Below, piece by piece: positions 1 to 12,881 of a DNA stretch of 64,000 nucleotides (position 1 is its first letter; each line of letters begins with the position of its first letter). This DNA comes from Ulva prolifera (lineage: Eukaryota; Chlorophyta; Ulvophyceae; Ulvales; Ulvaceae). Location of the stretch: the NCBI GenBank assembly GCA_023078555.1, contig CM041202.1, forward strand, positions 4,398,022 to 4,462,021, in the 5' to 3' direction. Under the pieces are notes generated by a model. It searched no databases and was not told the DNA's origin. It saw only the letters and a program-made list of their open reading frames with translations. Position numbers and translations under genes: made by a program.

Positions 1-1070
1 TCAAATCCATCATGAAGTACACTCAGCAACATTGAAGGGATAGACTTCATAAAATTGCATGTGCAAGTCAGTCATCCAGGCCACAGCTGTGAGCAGCTTT
101 AAAGCAAAGGCACAGCAGTGTTTTTCTGCTAGCCCTCTGGCCTTTGCCTGGCATCTCTTCAGCTGGCCACAGTATACGAGACGTCAGACCGACTGCATGG
201 CTGCATGCTTACAACATGGACCCTGAGCATGCACAACACATGTGCCCCAAGTGAGCAAAGCGGCCGCCATGATCTTTGAACCTGTCTTGGCGGTAGCTGG
301 ACGAAAGGTTGACGTTATTGCAGATAAGTACATGAGCGCTGCATCAGCCATCTCCACACCCACACCCATGAGATGCTCACATGCCAGCGCAGCTGCACAA
401 GCAGTATTTACTGCTGGGATGCAAATGCTCACCTGGAAGCCAGTCTCAGCTATCCTTTTCACTTTGTGCCTGTTAGACTGCAGGATCACTGACAGGTACA
501 CAGCACTGTGTCCTCTAATCTAGGGGCTGACCGGACAGCGCAATGGCAATGATCACACCACCTGTCTAAGTACCCACCATGACAAGCCTACCAAGATAGA
601 CGGCACCACCAGCTTCAAGTGAACAACCTTCTACAAGGTATGGGCCACACGCATGTTGCAAGCATGTGGCCGAGCGTATTGTATACAGACTGGGATGGGA
701 CGATACAACTACAAAGTAGACACATGCGTCATCAGGTAGACTGCTATACACAGGAAGTATGCCTGCTTTGCCGCGCAGGCCTCCAGCATACAGGACACAT
801 GACATACATCAAGATGAGCGTGAGAAAATTAGTTGTGGGCCACATCAGGTCTGATGGCCAGGCCACCGCACGAAGAAGGCAGGTCTAGATACATAACACC
901 ACCACCCTGCCAGCACATGTGCTATACATACATAGACCTATGAATCCACATGACGCTGGTGCACCGTGCGCAAAGCAGGTCCACCACACTGTATGAAGAT
1001 CAAGCAACTACGCCAGCGCTCATGGCTTCTGCAGTATAGACTGGGTGGTGCCTATCTGTTGATGACACAC
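1..1070. other. Left-edge region with no recognised gene
   Basis: This should hold the last intron(s) and 3' exons of the Rab11-like gene. I looked on the minus strand for the conserved ETSAL (G5) block and the C-terminal cysteines and did not find them. An open stretch at 184-501 on minus has no family motif I know. Either the remaining exons lie beyond position 1 or the gene is broken. Confidence 0.4.
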
Positions 1071-3433
<2,363 letters not shown>

Positions 3434-3441
3434 ATGGGGCC

Positions 3442-4335
3442 CAGGGCTCTACAAGCCGGTTTTTTCTTGTCGGGGTAAACCGAAGCCATACCCATTTTTT
3501 GTCGGGCTGGCCCCGAAAAGCACCCTGCTGGATATCGGGTTGCCCGCCGACCTCCTCAGGTTCTATCGGGGGTGTCAAAAACAATTTTCAGATGCCCTTG
3601 GCTGCCATGAACGCCACGACGATGAGCAAACGCGCGCTTGAATCAAGATTAATTTTGTAGCGCTCATACATTGCATTATCACGAGCCTTTCCGAGCGGCA
3701 AGGACCTGTGCTTCGGCTGCGCGCGTGTGATTGTGTGAGTTCTGATGCTTCCTGAAGTCGTTCCCGTCCTTGAACCTGTGTAGTTTCCCTTTGGAGCTTC
3801 CCTTACAAGACTCACAAACAGAACAGGTCCAACAGTGACCTTTATTGACCGGGCCTTGATACGCACTCCATGCATACTCAAGCTGGCGTTCGCGAACTTT
3901 TTGTTCAGACAATCGTGGCATATCGCCTGAGCGTTCCGCAGCCATTTTCTTCGAACAACTGGCTTCGTTGCTGCCCTGGTCGGCTGATGCAGGAGTTTCG
4001 GCCGTGCGCCTGCGCTTCGGCCCTTGACCAGTGAACCCAGCAAGGTCATTCTCGCAATGCGCAAGCAGCAAGCAACATTGTTGCGACTCACCTGGTGAAT
4101 GCTCTGTCATTGCAATCTGCATCCGGCACCTTCAGGCCCGACAGGATTTCGGGATCCCGACAAGCTGTCGGCGTTGGTCGGGGTATCCCGAAAACCCATT
4201 GGTGGCCGTCGGGCACGCCCGCCGGCCCCCCCCCTGGCTTGTCGGGGGAAACCGACGACTCGCTTCGCTCGCCATCGGGTTTTTTTGCCTTTTTCCAACT
4301 TTTCGTCGGGAAACCGATCGGGATGTAGAGCCCTG
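3442..4335 (-). mobile_element. Short non-autonomous hAT element
   Basis: The element starts CAGGGCTCTACA and ends TGTAGAGCCCTG, a 12-bp perfect terminal inverted repeat. The CAGGG start is typical of hAT transposons. It is flanked by an exact 8-bp duplication ATGGGGCC (3434-3441 and 4336-4343), the length made by hAT transposases. At 894 bp it is too short for a transposase; the only coding remnant is a zinc-finger reading frame on minus. Subterminal regions are rich in GTCGGG and CCCGAC motifs, which may be transposase-binding sites. Confidence 0.88.
3679..4122 (-). CDS. Zinc-finger N-terminal fragment in hAT element
   Basis: A 147-codon frame wholly inside the hAT element. Near residues 95-132 it has CWTCSVC...SCKG..., then FKDGNDFRKHQNSHNH: paired cysteines followed by spaced histidines, as in TTF/BED-type DNA-binding fingers at the N terminus of hAT transposases or of host proteins derived from them. 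Residues 35-70 are basic and polar. No catalytic RNase-H-like domain or hAT dimerisation region follows. Likely what remains of the transposase DNA-binding domain after internal deletion; whether it is expressed cannot be judged. Confidence 0.55.
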   Translation of the reverse strand: MQIAMTEHSPGESQQCCLLLAHCENDLAGFTGQGPKRRRTAETPASADQGSNEASCSKKMAAERSGDMPRLSEQKVRERQLEYAWSAYQGPVNKGHCWTCSVCESCKGSSKGKLHRFKDGNDFRKHQNSHNHTRAAEAQVLAARKGS

Positions 4336-4343
4336 ATGGGGCC

Positions 4344-4878
4344 CCCGCGGGAATGCCTGCGTCGGCGTGCCATGACCACCATGCAACAAAGCCTCAGCTG
4401 GGCCCATTCACGATAATGCAAGTTTATGATACACGGTTCCTGTATACACACCCATTCATTTTGCTCCAGACTGTGCTAGGTCTGTGTCACATCGTGACAT
4501 GCTCGGGCCGGTGGCTTTGCGTGCTTTCGAGCCACAGACTGCTACCACAACTCTATAACGACGTGCAAGAAATTTAAGACGGATTGAGCTATTGGTCTTC
4601 GACCAGACTTTCCAGCCCATGATTGACATCCTTCAGCCGCGGGAGCATTGGCTGAACAGTCAGCAAATGCATGACAAGCATTGCTTCACACATGTGTCAT
4701 ATGTTCGAAATGACACTCTTCCTCGCCAACAACATCTCTAAACAGGTTGAGGTTTGCTTAACTTTCTTACATACAAGCACCATGCTTATCACACATCAAT
4801 TGTGATCATGTTGTTTGTACATTTCATGCCCAGCCTAGAGCTTGTTGCAGGGCGAATTAGTCCCGACCGGAATCCGTG
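4344..4878. other. Host-like spacer before gypsy LTR
   Basis: About 530 bp between the hAT target duplication and the first gypsy LTR. No recognisable gene or repeat. The five bases before the LTR (CCGTG) have no matching partner because the far end of that element is rearranged. Confidence 0.4.
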
Positions 4879-5739
4879 TGTTGTGAGACGAACATCTCAC
4901 ACTGGCACTCAGAAAATATCAGCCAAAAACATGTGTTGTCACTCGCTGACTCGGATGCATGCATGCTCGCTGACGCGACCCTTGCATGTCCAAGTACAAC
5001 CCACAATATACACTCCAAATGCGTGTCAGACAAATACATGAAGTTCGGGCAACACCGTTCACCACAATACGTTTGGTCGCAACTCGAATACTGCACCGGG
5101 CTCAAAGCATGCGGGGCAACCTTGAACGCTGCGACATGAACAGTCACGCGCTTGACGCGTCTACAGCCAGCTCAGCGGCGCACACCACGTCCATCAACAC
5201 AATAATCACGGACGATGACACCTATCTGTCCTCCTACCGAGATGCTACACAACAAGCACTCGCACCGAGCCATCAGCGTCCCATGCGCCTGCAACCATGC
5301 CACGCCACAGCGGGCTTAGGGTGCATCCTACATGGGCGCATGCATACACCGCTGCTCACACATCCAGCGCGGGCACTCCGTAATATCAACGCACCGCCTG
5401 CTCTGACGAATATCAACCACAACATGCAGATTTCCCTTGCATATTCGGGATCTCTGGTGGGTGCTCGCGATTGCGCGGCATCTCGGCGAGGCCAGCCAAG
5501 CAGGGGGTCGTCCTAGGCGCGTCACGGGTATTTATACCTGCGCTTGCTGGGTCTGGGCACACATTCTTCCGTCCAGATGGGGTGCCATCTATTTCTGCAT
5601 ACTGCTTACACGCTGTCGTAGCATATTGCGTATTTTGTGCTTGTCACACTGTCGGCAAAGGTCTTCGTACCGCGACGAAAGCCCATCACTGCGCTACATC
5701 CGGAGGTAACAAGCCCCCACGGAGCTCCGCTCCTAGACA
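4879..5739 (+). repeat. Gypsy G1 LTR (plus arm)
   Basis: Begins TGTTGTGAGACG and ends CTCCTAGACA, as do the LTRs of the full-length element. It is 861 bp against 863 bp there, with scattered differences. A TATA-like TATTTATACC lies at about 5528. The primer-binding-like GGTATCGATTTGC follows directly. Confidence 0.9.
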
Positions 5740-5811
5740 GGTATCGATTTGCTAAAATTCTCCTGACCTGAACATACGAATTTCTGCAGATAGAACAGCG
5801 CTGGCGCCACC

Positions 5812-7869
5812 ATGGTCGAACCAGACATCTCGGTTGCACCCGAATGGGGGGCGGTCAATCAGTCCTTGTGTGATCCCAGGGATTCAAACATGTCTGTAGA
5901 CCACGCCCAGGCACAGATTCCTGGCATTAGTATGCAGTCGCATGATAGTGTTGATAAGATTAGGCGCGCTGTATATGGCATGCGTTGGCTAGGCCATGTT
6001 CTCGTGGATGCCAGCCGCGATACACGTGCGGTCGCGTCCACAGCATTCAAGGACGCGCGCCAGGTTCTTCTTCAGACCGAACTTGCAGAGCTCCCATTCC
6101 GTCCTCTGGAACCCAAGTCCAATGCACGTGAGCTGACGGCAGCTATTGCGTTGCCTGAGGGTGGATGTTGTGAAGTTGAGTGGGGCCCTAACCCCGGCGT
6201 GACACGTGATCTCTTTTGCCCCACGAACACGGCAGTCATGTGCTGGTTGGGCCCCCGGTTCGCAGCCCCGATGCTCGATCTGGCCTTTGCTTTTGCTACT
6301 GATTACACCTCGTTTATGCTGGCATGGCTGATGTGCCCGGCGACGGCGGACGCGCTCATGCATATGAGCGTTCAGACTCGCGCTGCGAAGCTGAAATCGT
6401 AACCAGCCATCACCAGCCCGGGTGCAGCCGTCGTGCACTGGGCTGATGTAGCGGACACAGTGCTGCTCCAAGTCATTCATCCTATTTTCTTTGCGTTCAA
6501 ATCTAGAGGATTTTGTCTCAGCAGCATCAAGAGAGACGCCCAGATTCTCCATTTGGCCGAGTTCGTGAAGTCGGAGGCTACTCAATACCGGGACTGTACC
6601 ACGCCAGCTACAACACAGGTACAATCTGTCCTCCCCACGACGTCATCCTTCCCCGACGTTGAGCCTAATTTTGAGGATGACAAATCTCCTATGTGGTTTA
6701 AAACATCAGAGTACACATTTGACAACATAAAAATGCCCACAAGGGCTGCCTTGCGTGGCGACCAATCGGCGGAGTTGCGTTGGCACAAATACCAGAGTGA
6801 CGCATTGCATGCACGTGCATCTTGTATGCGTCTTTCCGAGCGACAGATCATCCAACATATCATGTCGCGCTCATGTAAACAGTCTGATCAGCACTTCGCT
6901 GTGGCACAAGAGACAGCTCTGCGTCCAAATTGCACTCTTCGCCAATGGTTGGAATGCATCCGTGATTTTTATTTTACCAATGGCCAGTTCCGTCACAATG
7001 TTGAACGCGCATGGCAAAATTACAACATGACAGAAGCTTGCGACTTCAATGAGATCATACATCACATCAAATCATATTATCATCTGATTTTCCTCGATTA
7101 TGCACACATGCCAAGAAAGCAAACGCGTCTTGAGTTTGCATGCATTTTGTTCACGAAGCTGCAACATATCATGTCACCCTCGTGCCAATCACAGGTCACA
7201 TCCACACTTGTCATGTTCATGCCCCTGTCACAGCTGCTGGATAAATTCCAAAATGAATTGACACCGGCCATGCTTGAGAACACAGAGAAAGCTGATTCAG
7301 TCGCAATGAATTTCGTGTCATGGGCGATCAAGCAGCTGCTAAAGGTTCGCGAGTCGGCCAACACTGTCAGAAGATTTTCAGCAGATACATCTGAAAGTCG
7401 GTTCGAATACGCCATGCTACATAACAAACGCAAAAACATGGCTGACAAACCCACACAGCAGGCCGCCGCAACGAACATGCCACGACCCCTCATAAAGGCC
7501 GACAAATGCAGACTCAACAGGACGCTCAACCAGTGGGACATATCCCATTTCTCAAAGAAATGTGCAACACTAATAGCGAAACCGACCTCCGCCGATTTTG
7601 GCAGGACCTGCAACATTTTCCTGGTGTCAAACTCACACCGGCGTTCATAGCAGCGGTGGAGAAAGAGTTCGCCGGCGGGCCCACCTCGCTCCGCGGCGCC
7701 CTCTCCCACGCAACAGGCCCCCTCCCGGGCACACTGACAGCCACCACCCTTGGCACGGTTCAGCTGTTGTGCAAGGTATACTTCATGTTCAAGTATAAAC
7801 AGTGTGGCATATGTCCCCCCAACCGCAGCAACCCGCAGCAGGCAATGCACAAGTTGGGCGATTGCCCAT
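5812..7869 (+). pseudogene. Gypsy G1 gag, broken copy with extra C-terminal module
   Basis: Frame 5812-6402 starts with the same ATG in a good context (GCCACCATGG) as the intact element and ends at a premature TAA. The frame resumes over 6433-7650 and matches the intact gag as far as the residues ELTPA (about 7267). From there this copy carries roughly 0.6 kb absent from the young element, including, in a shifted frame (7506-7869), a CGIC...H....C arrangement (about 7802-7866) that looks like a zinc-knuckle variant. That frame is then interrupted by the TRIM insertion. Capsid-type protein by position only; there is no diagnostic motif in the N-terminal part. Confidence 0.7.
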
Positions 7870-8193
7870 TGTCAGGAAAAGCGCCCACCCGAAGGTGTAC
7901 TACTTCCTTCGAGGATCTGGTCATATATATATACTTGAGTGCTTGATGACTCATCATGACACCCCCCCTCACTCAAGGACCGCTGACAAGGATCCGAGGA
8001 GACAAACTTGGGAGGCGGACGCGTATCTGGGTGCAGCTGCCCGGATTTGAACCCGCGTCTATGGAGGTTAAGATCCTCTCTATGACCACTCTCACCGATA
8101 CCATGTCAGGAAAAGCGCCCACCCGAAGGTGTATTACTTCCTTCGAGGATCTGGTCATATATATACTTGAGTGCTTGATGACTCATCATGACA
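7870..8193 (-). mobile_element. Complete TRIM (terminal-repeat retrotransposon in miniature)
   Basis: Two direct repeats of 92 and 90 bp (7870-7961, 8104-8193) begin TGTCAGG and end CATGACA. They flank a 142-bp interior and are bounded by an exact 5-bp target duplication CCCAT (7865-7869, 8194-8198). Read on minus, the interior opens with primer site TGGTATCGGTGAGAG (8089-8103) next to one repeat and closes with a purine tract (GAGTGAGGGGGGG, about 7962-7974) next to the other. It codes for nothing, so it must borrow proteins in trans. The interior also contains a tRNA-like stretch. Confidence 0.92.
8029..8103 (-). other. tRNA-like segment in TRIM interior
   Basis: On minus, this part of the TRIM interior reads like a damaged tRNA. 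It has a B-box/T-loop GTTCAAATC (matching GWTCRANNC) and, upstream, a GAGG-ATCTTAA-CCTC stem-loop of anticodon-arm shape; read as an anticodon, CTT would decode lysine. A matching 5' acceptor strand and a normal D arm are not evident, so this is not called as a functional tRNA gene. It may act as an internal RNA polymerase III promoter. Confidence 0.45.
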
Positions 8194-8230
8194 CCCATGC
8201 TTCACCAACCTTGTACCGCCAGCAGAGACT

Positions 8231-8949
8231 GTGTCCGCTGCATCAGCCAAGTGCACGACGGCTGCACCTGGGCTGGTGATGGCTGGTTACGATTTCAGCT
8301 TCGCAGCGCGAGTCTGAACGCTCATATGCATGAGCGCGTCCGCCGTCGCCGGGCACATCAGCCATGCCAGCATAAACGAGGTGTAATCAGTAGCAAAAGC
8401 AAAGGCCAGATCGAGCATCGGGGCTGCGAACCGGGGGCCCAACCAGCACATGACTGCCGTGTTCGTGGGGCACAAGAGATCACGGGTCACGCCGGGGTTA
8501 GGGCCCCACTCAACTTCACAACATCCACCCTCAGGCAACGCAATAGCTGCCGTCAGCTCAGGTGCATTGGACTTGGGTTCCAGAGGACGGAATGGGAGCT
8601 CTGCAAGTTCGGTCTGAAGAAGAACCTGGCGCGCGTCCTTGAATGCTGTGGACGCGACCGCACGTGTACCGCGGCTGGCATCCACGAGAACATGGCCTAG
8701 CCAACGCATGCCATCTACAGCGCGCCTAATCTTATCAACACTATCATGCGACTGCATACTAATGCCATGAATCTGTGCCTGGGCGTGGTCTACAGACATG
8801 TTCGAATCCCTGGGATCACACAAGGACTGATTGACCGCCCCCCATTCGGGTGCAACCGGGATGTCTGGTTCGACCATGGTGGCGCCAGCGCTGTTCTATC
8901 TGCAGAAATTCGTATGTTCAGGTCAGGAGAATTTTAGCAAATCGATACC
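8231..8949 (-). pseudogene. Gypsy G1 gag fragment (minus arm)
   Basis: Reverse-complement copy of the first ~700 bp of gag. The frame 8287-8877 starts with the same MVEPDI residues as the other copies and stops at the same TAA as the plus arm. Upstream lies the primer-binding-like site next to the LTR at 8950. The left end breaks off around 8231, where similarity to the intact gag stops abruptly. Confidence 0.85.
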
Positions 8950-9810
8950 TGTCTAGGAGCGGAGCTCCGTGGGGGCTTGTTACCTCCGGATGTAGCGCAG
9001 TGATGGGCTTTCGTCGCGGTACGAAGACCTTTGCCGACAGTGTGACAAGCACAAAATACGCAATATGCTACGACAGCGTGTAAGCAGTATGCAGAAATAG
9101 ATGGCACCCCATCTGGACGGAAGAATGTGTGTCCAGACCCAGCAAGCGCAGGTATAAACACCCGTGACGCGCCCAGGACGACCCCCTGCTTGGCTGGCCT
9201 CGCCGAGATGCCGCGCAATCACGAGCACCCACCAGAGATCCCGAATATGCGAGGGAAATCTGCATGTTGTGGTTGATATTCGTCAGAGCAGACGCTGCGT
9301 TGATATTACGGAGTGCCCGCGCTGGATGTGTGAGCAGCGGTGTATGCATGCGCCCATGTAGGATGCACCCTAAGCCCGCTGTGGCGTGGCATGGTTGCAG
9401 GCGCATGGGACGCTGATGGCTCGGTGCGAGTGCTTGTTGTGCAGCATCTCGGTAGGAGGACAGATAGGTGTCATCGTCCGTGATTATTGTGTTGATGGAC
9501 GTGGTGTGCGCCGCTGAGCTGGCTGTAGACGCGTCAAGCGCGTGACTGTTCATGTCGCAGCGTTCAAGGTTGCCCCGCATGCTTTGAGCCCGGTGCAGTA
9601 TTCGAGTTGCGACCAAACGTATTGTGGTGAACGGTGTTGCCCGAACTTCATGTATTTGTCTGACACGCATTTGGAGTGTATATTGTGGGTTGTACTTGGA
9701 CATGCAAGGGCCGCGTCAGCGAGCATGCATGCATCCGAGTCAGCGAGTGACAACACATGTTTTTGGCTGATATTTTCTGAGTGCCAGTGTGAGATGTTCG
9801 TCTCACAACA
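8950..9810 (-). repeat. Gypsy G1 LTR (minus arm)
   Basis: 861-bp LTR in reverse orientation, from TGTCTAGGAG on plus to CTCACAACA. One side carries 5' internal sequence (primer site, gag). The other carries the element's 3' internal end (polypurine tract 9811-9822, then 3' noncoding DNA to about 9912). A single LTR with internal sequence on both sides is the signature of a tandem or circular LTR-LTR recombinant. Confidence 0.88.
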
Positions 9811-9912
9811 CTTCCCCCCTTAACAAAGGAGCGAAGCTCCATATTGCGAAGCACAGACAAACTGGCGTGGAGGAAAAGCACACGTGAGTGACACAACAGG
9901 GGTACACCTGAA

Positions 9913-10261
9913 TGTCAGAAAGTCTATCCTTCGTCAGGCCAGACGCGCAGTCTTATGTCAAGTCAGGAGGCCAGCATATCATACCTGCTGCGCACAGAGG
10001 TAGAACCAGAGAGATGCTGAGGGGAGACAAGATACAACTAGTACCGTGAAACAGTGAAGAGAATGGTTACAGATCTCAGTGTGCACATCCTTATATACAC
10101 ACTGAACACTCAAGGTTACGCCGGGAAACCCTCGCAGGATCTCCCTCACTACATCGAGTCAATCCTGGTTGGCGGCTTACCCCTACACTGGATCCGCGGA
10201 TCGCCCGTGCATGGGTGCAACTGTCACCACACTGCTGCACGCAAGCGCATGCATTGTGACA
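9913..10261 (-). repeat. Copia A 3' LTR
   Basis: On minus it begins TGTCACAATGCATGCGC and ends CTTTCTGACA, 349 bp. It contains TATATAAGG in transcription sense, a plausible TATA box. Adjacent to the polypurine tract, which marks it as the 3' copy. Confidence 0.9.
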
Positions 10262-10392
10262 CTCCCCCATAAACCCTGCTAGGTCTCCACTAGTTGGAGT
10301 TTATTACGAACTTCTTGCAAAGCAGGACCGGGCAGCACTTTGGTAAACACATCTGCTAGCTGATCAACAGTACCAACCCACTCTACCTTAAG

Positions 10393-11931
10393 TTAATCCA
10401 TCTGGACATATTCCCGCACTCGCAAGTGCCGCACACGAATGTGCTTGGATCTGTCAGTGGACACAGCATTCACGGCCAAGATATTGGCACTCTTATTATC
10501 ACCCCACAGAGTTGGCTTATGTGGGACAAGTTTCACATCGAGAAGCAACTGCTTCATCCACATGAGCTCGTTGGTTGTTGCACTCATCGCAATGAGCTCA
10601 GCCTCTGTTGTATCCCCAGCCACTATACTCTGCTTCTTCGAACGCCAGAGAACACAGTTCCCATACACCCGAACAATCATACCAGACAAACTCTTCCGAT
10701 CTGCAGAATTCGCAAAGTCTGCATCTGAAAAAGCCTCTAGTAGACACCCATGTCCCTCAGAGCCTACAAATTTTATTCCTAAATTCTTTGTGGACTGCAG
10801 GTATCTCAGAACATGTTGCACGGCAGACCAATGTTCCTTCAGACTACTAGACATGTGCCGGGCCAGGGCATGTGCCACATAGCTCAGGTCAGGTCGTGTC
10901 ACTCCTGCAATATACTGGATGCTCCCTACAGCACTCATGAACCTGGAATGCTCAGTAGCACTGGCTTTCTCCAGGTCAGGACGCTCTTTCACACTCCTTA
11001 GCTGTTGCCGCGGCACTAAGGGGGTGGGAGATTTACGACAGTCAGACATACTGTACTTGTCCAGCAAGTTCTGGATTTTGGTACGTTGTGTCATTGTGAT
11101 TGTTTTGGCCTTTCGATCACGCGTGATTTCAGTGCCAAGTGCCCAAGACAGGTCACCTAAGTCTCTACCTTCGAATGTCGTGAGAATGACTCTAATGATT
11201 TCCTGCAGCCCCGCAGAGCAACTGAAAATGAACAAGTCATCTACCCACAGAAAAACAAAGCATCGACCGGTTTTTCTGACATACAGTCCAGGATCACTCT
11301 GTGCGCACACAAATCCCAGTTCAGCCAAGACCTTTACTAAAGCTTTATGCCACTCGCGAGCGGCTTGCTTCAGGCCATACAGTGTTTTATGTAATTTCCA
11401 TACACGTGCTGTCCCGTCTGTGAAGTACGGGGGCTGTTCAACGAAAACCTCTTCCTCCAGGTCACCGTTAAGAAAAGCACACTGTATGTCTATATGCCTA
11501 ATCTCCAAATCCTCCTGAGCAGCAATAGACAGCAACACACGCAGTGTCGCGTAACTACCGACAGGGGACCAGGTCTCAAAGAAATCAACTCCTTCTACCT
11601 GAGAAAAACCACGAGCTACATATCGTGCCTTGTAACGCTGAATCTCACCAGCGGGTCCGCGCTTGATCTTGAACACCCACTTGCCCGAGATAGCTTTCTT
11701 ACCCGCAGGCAGATAGCACAACATAAATGTCCCGTGCTCACCCAGTGCTTCCACCTCCTCCTGCATGGCACGCAGCCAAGCATCCCTGTCTGGACCCGCG
11801 ACGCCTTCCTTCATAGAAGGCAGATCAGGGTCCTTCATAGAAGGCAGATCAGGAAGGCTTCTGCTTCCTGGCGGCAGCTGCTCTGCGCGACCCACGACGC
11901 TGAGCACTCTGCTGCTCACCAGACTCCCCAT
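10393..11931 (-). pseudogene. Copia A reverse transcriptase and RNase H
   Basis: A frame of about 510 codons. The RT domain shows the copia hallmarks WVFKIKR, YKARYVARGFSQ.EG.DFFETWSPV, IDIQCAFLNGDL.EE.F..QP, YGLKQAAREWH and the catalytic box as WVDDLFIF. RNase H follows, with AFSDADFANSADRKSLSG and GDTTEAELIA. The frame ends early at TAA after REYVQMD. Beyond it the same frame continues with DQLADVFTK, the usual RNase H C terminus, to about 10280, so the stop is a late mutation removing about 35 residues. Near the N-terminal side is an in-frame 24-bp tandem duplication (DLPSMKDP type, about 11812-11860). The upstream linker is in another frame, indicating a frameshift near 11850-11930. Confidence 0.9.
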
Positions 11932-12874
11932 GCTGATGCTTCAGGCCTGCACCGGACACTCCACAGTCAGCCGCGGCTGATGTGTCCTGATTGCAGCCTG
12001 GAGACTTGATGTCAGCTACTACTGTTTCACTACTAGCAAGATCAGAGCCCGCGGGCTCATGCACAGCAGCTACATCCACAGCCAAAGGAACAAGGCGTAT
12101 ACGTACAAGAGGATTGATTTTAATGCGGGGAAGAGCAGCTGGAATGGCTCTTACCTCATCAGGCAAATCGACCCCAACAGCGGCAGAGGGGGCAGCCTGG
12201 ATCTCTCCCCCTAATTCGGATCCGGACTTCATCTCAATTTCATCTGGCTCATCCTCCCAGGAAGGTCTCAGCCCCTCAGCCCCTCGCAGGGGCTTAGCTA
12301 CCGCTCCCGCGCTAGATGCTAAGGCCGCAGCCGAATTACTCCCTGAGCGAACCCGCTGAGCCTCGCGATTCTGATGAGCCGCAGCCCGTTCATCATCGCT
12401 GATGGTGTACTCCTCCATCTCATCTGCGTCGACCGCACTGTAGATACCAGGGCCGTCATCATCATCATCATCGTCCATCGGATAATCAGATGATGGCGGA
12501 GGCATGGGCGGGACAAACGCGGCTTCGATGCCAGGGTCATGGAGCTGAGCATTACGAGTCGCCACGTACTCGACAGTGCGTGCTGGAGGGGCCCCAGACA
12601 GGCGCGCCTGGCCTGGGGCCCGAGGAGGAACCGCAACGTCAGGGTGGGCAGCAGCACGAGCAATCGCACGCGTGCGATGCATGGCGTGCCTGGCCACCTC
12701 CGGTGTGTCCCGCGCAGGGTCACGCCGGAGCACCTCAGCAGAGGAGCCTGCACCGAAACGCGGAGAGTACACTGCCACATCAGGCAGTGAGTCCTGTCTG
12801 AATGTCATGTCCATGACAGGGACCCTACCATGACCGGGGGGGGCGTGCGAAAATTCACGCGGACGTCGCAGCAC
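11849..12874 (-). pseudogene. Copia A pol linker, acidic low-complexity
   Basis: A 341-codon frame between integrase and reverse transcriptase, the usual variable region of copia pol. It is rich in Ala, Pro, Glu and Asp, with a run of seven Asp (about 12460). It has no enzymatic motif. Its upstream end is cut off from the integrase frame only by a 60-bp LINE tail; without that tail and one 7-bp repeat the two frames are continuous. The downstream end is out of frame with the RT. Confidence 0.75.
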
Positions 12875-12881
12875 TCCCCCA

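Larger units (their letters stand above)
4879..9912. mobile_element. Inverted duplication of gypsy G1 5' region
   Basis: Two head-to-head copies of gypsy LTR plus 5' gag, the same family as the full element at 21597-30587. The plus arm has LTR 4879-5739, then gag from 5740. The minus arm has gag 8231-8949, LTR 8950-9810, then the polypurine tract and 3' noncoding part of the same family (9811-9912). Both arms carry the same premature TAA in gag (AAATCGTAACC; the intact element has AAATCTTCACC), so they derive from a common mutated copy. The spacer holds the rest of gag and a TRIM element. Confidence 0.85.

Noticed and set aside
184-501. 105-codon minus-strand frame as a gene
   Set aside because: No motif, no plausible start context, and overlapping open frames on plus; GC-rich chance ORF is likelier.
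5812-6402. Treating 196-codon gag frames as independent host genes
   Set aside because: They are the N-terminal part of gypsy gag cut by one shared stop codon.
7921-7935. TATATATATA tract as a host promoter
   Set aside because: It lies inside the TRIM terminal repeat and occurs in both repeats.
8029-8103. Calling a functional tRNA-Lys(CTT) gene in the TRIM
   Set aside because: T-stem pairing is imperfect, the D arm is unclear and no 5' acceptor strand matches; kept only as a tRNA-like segment.
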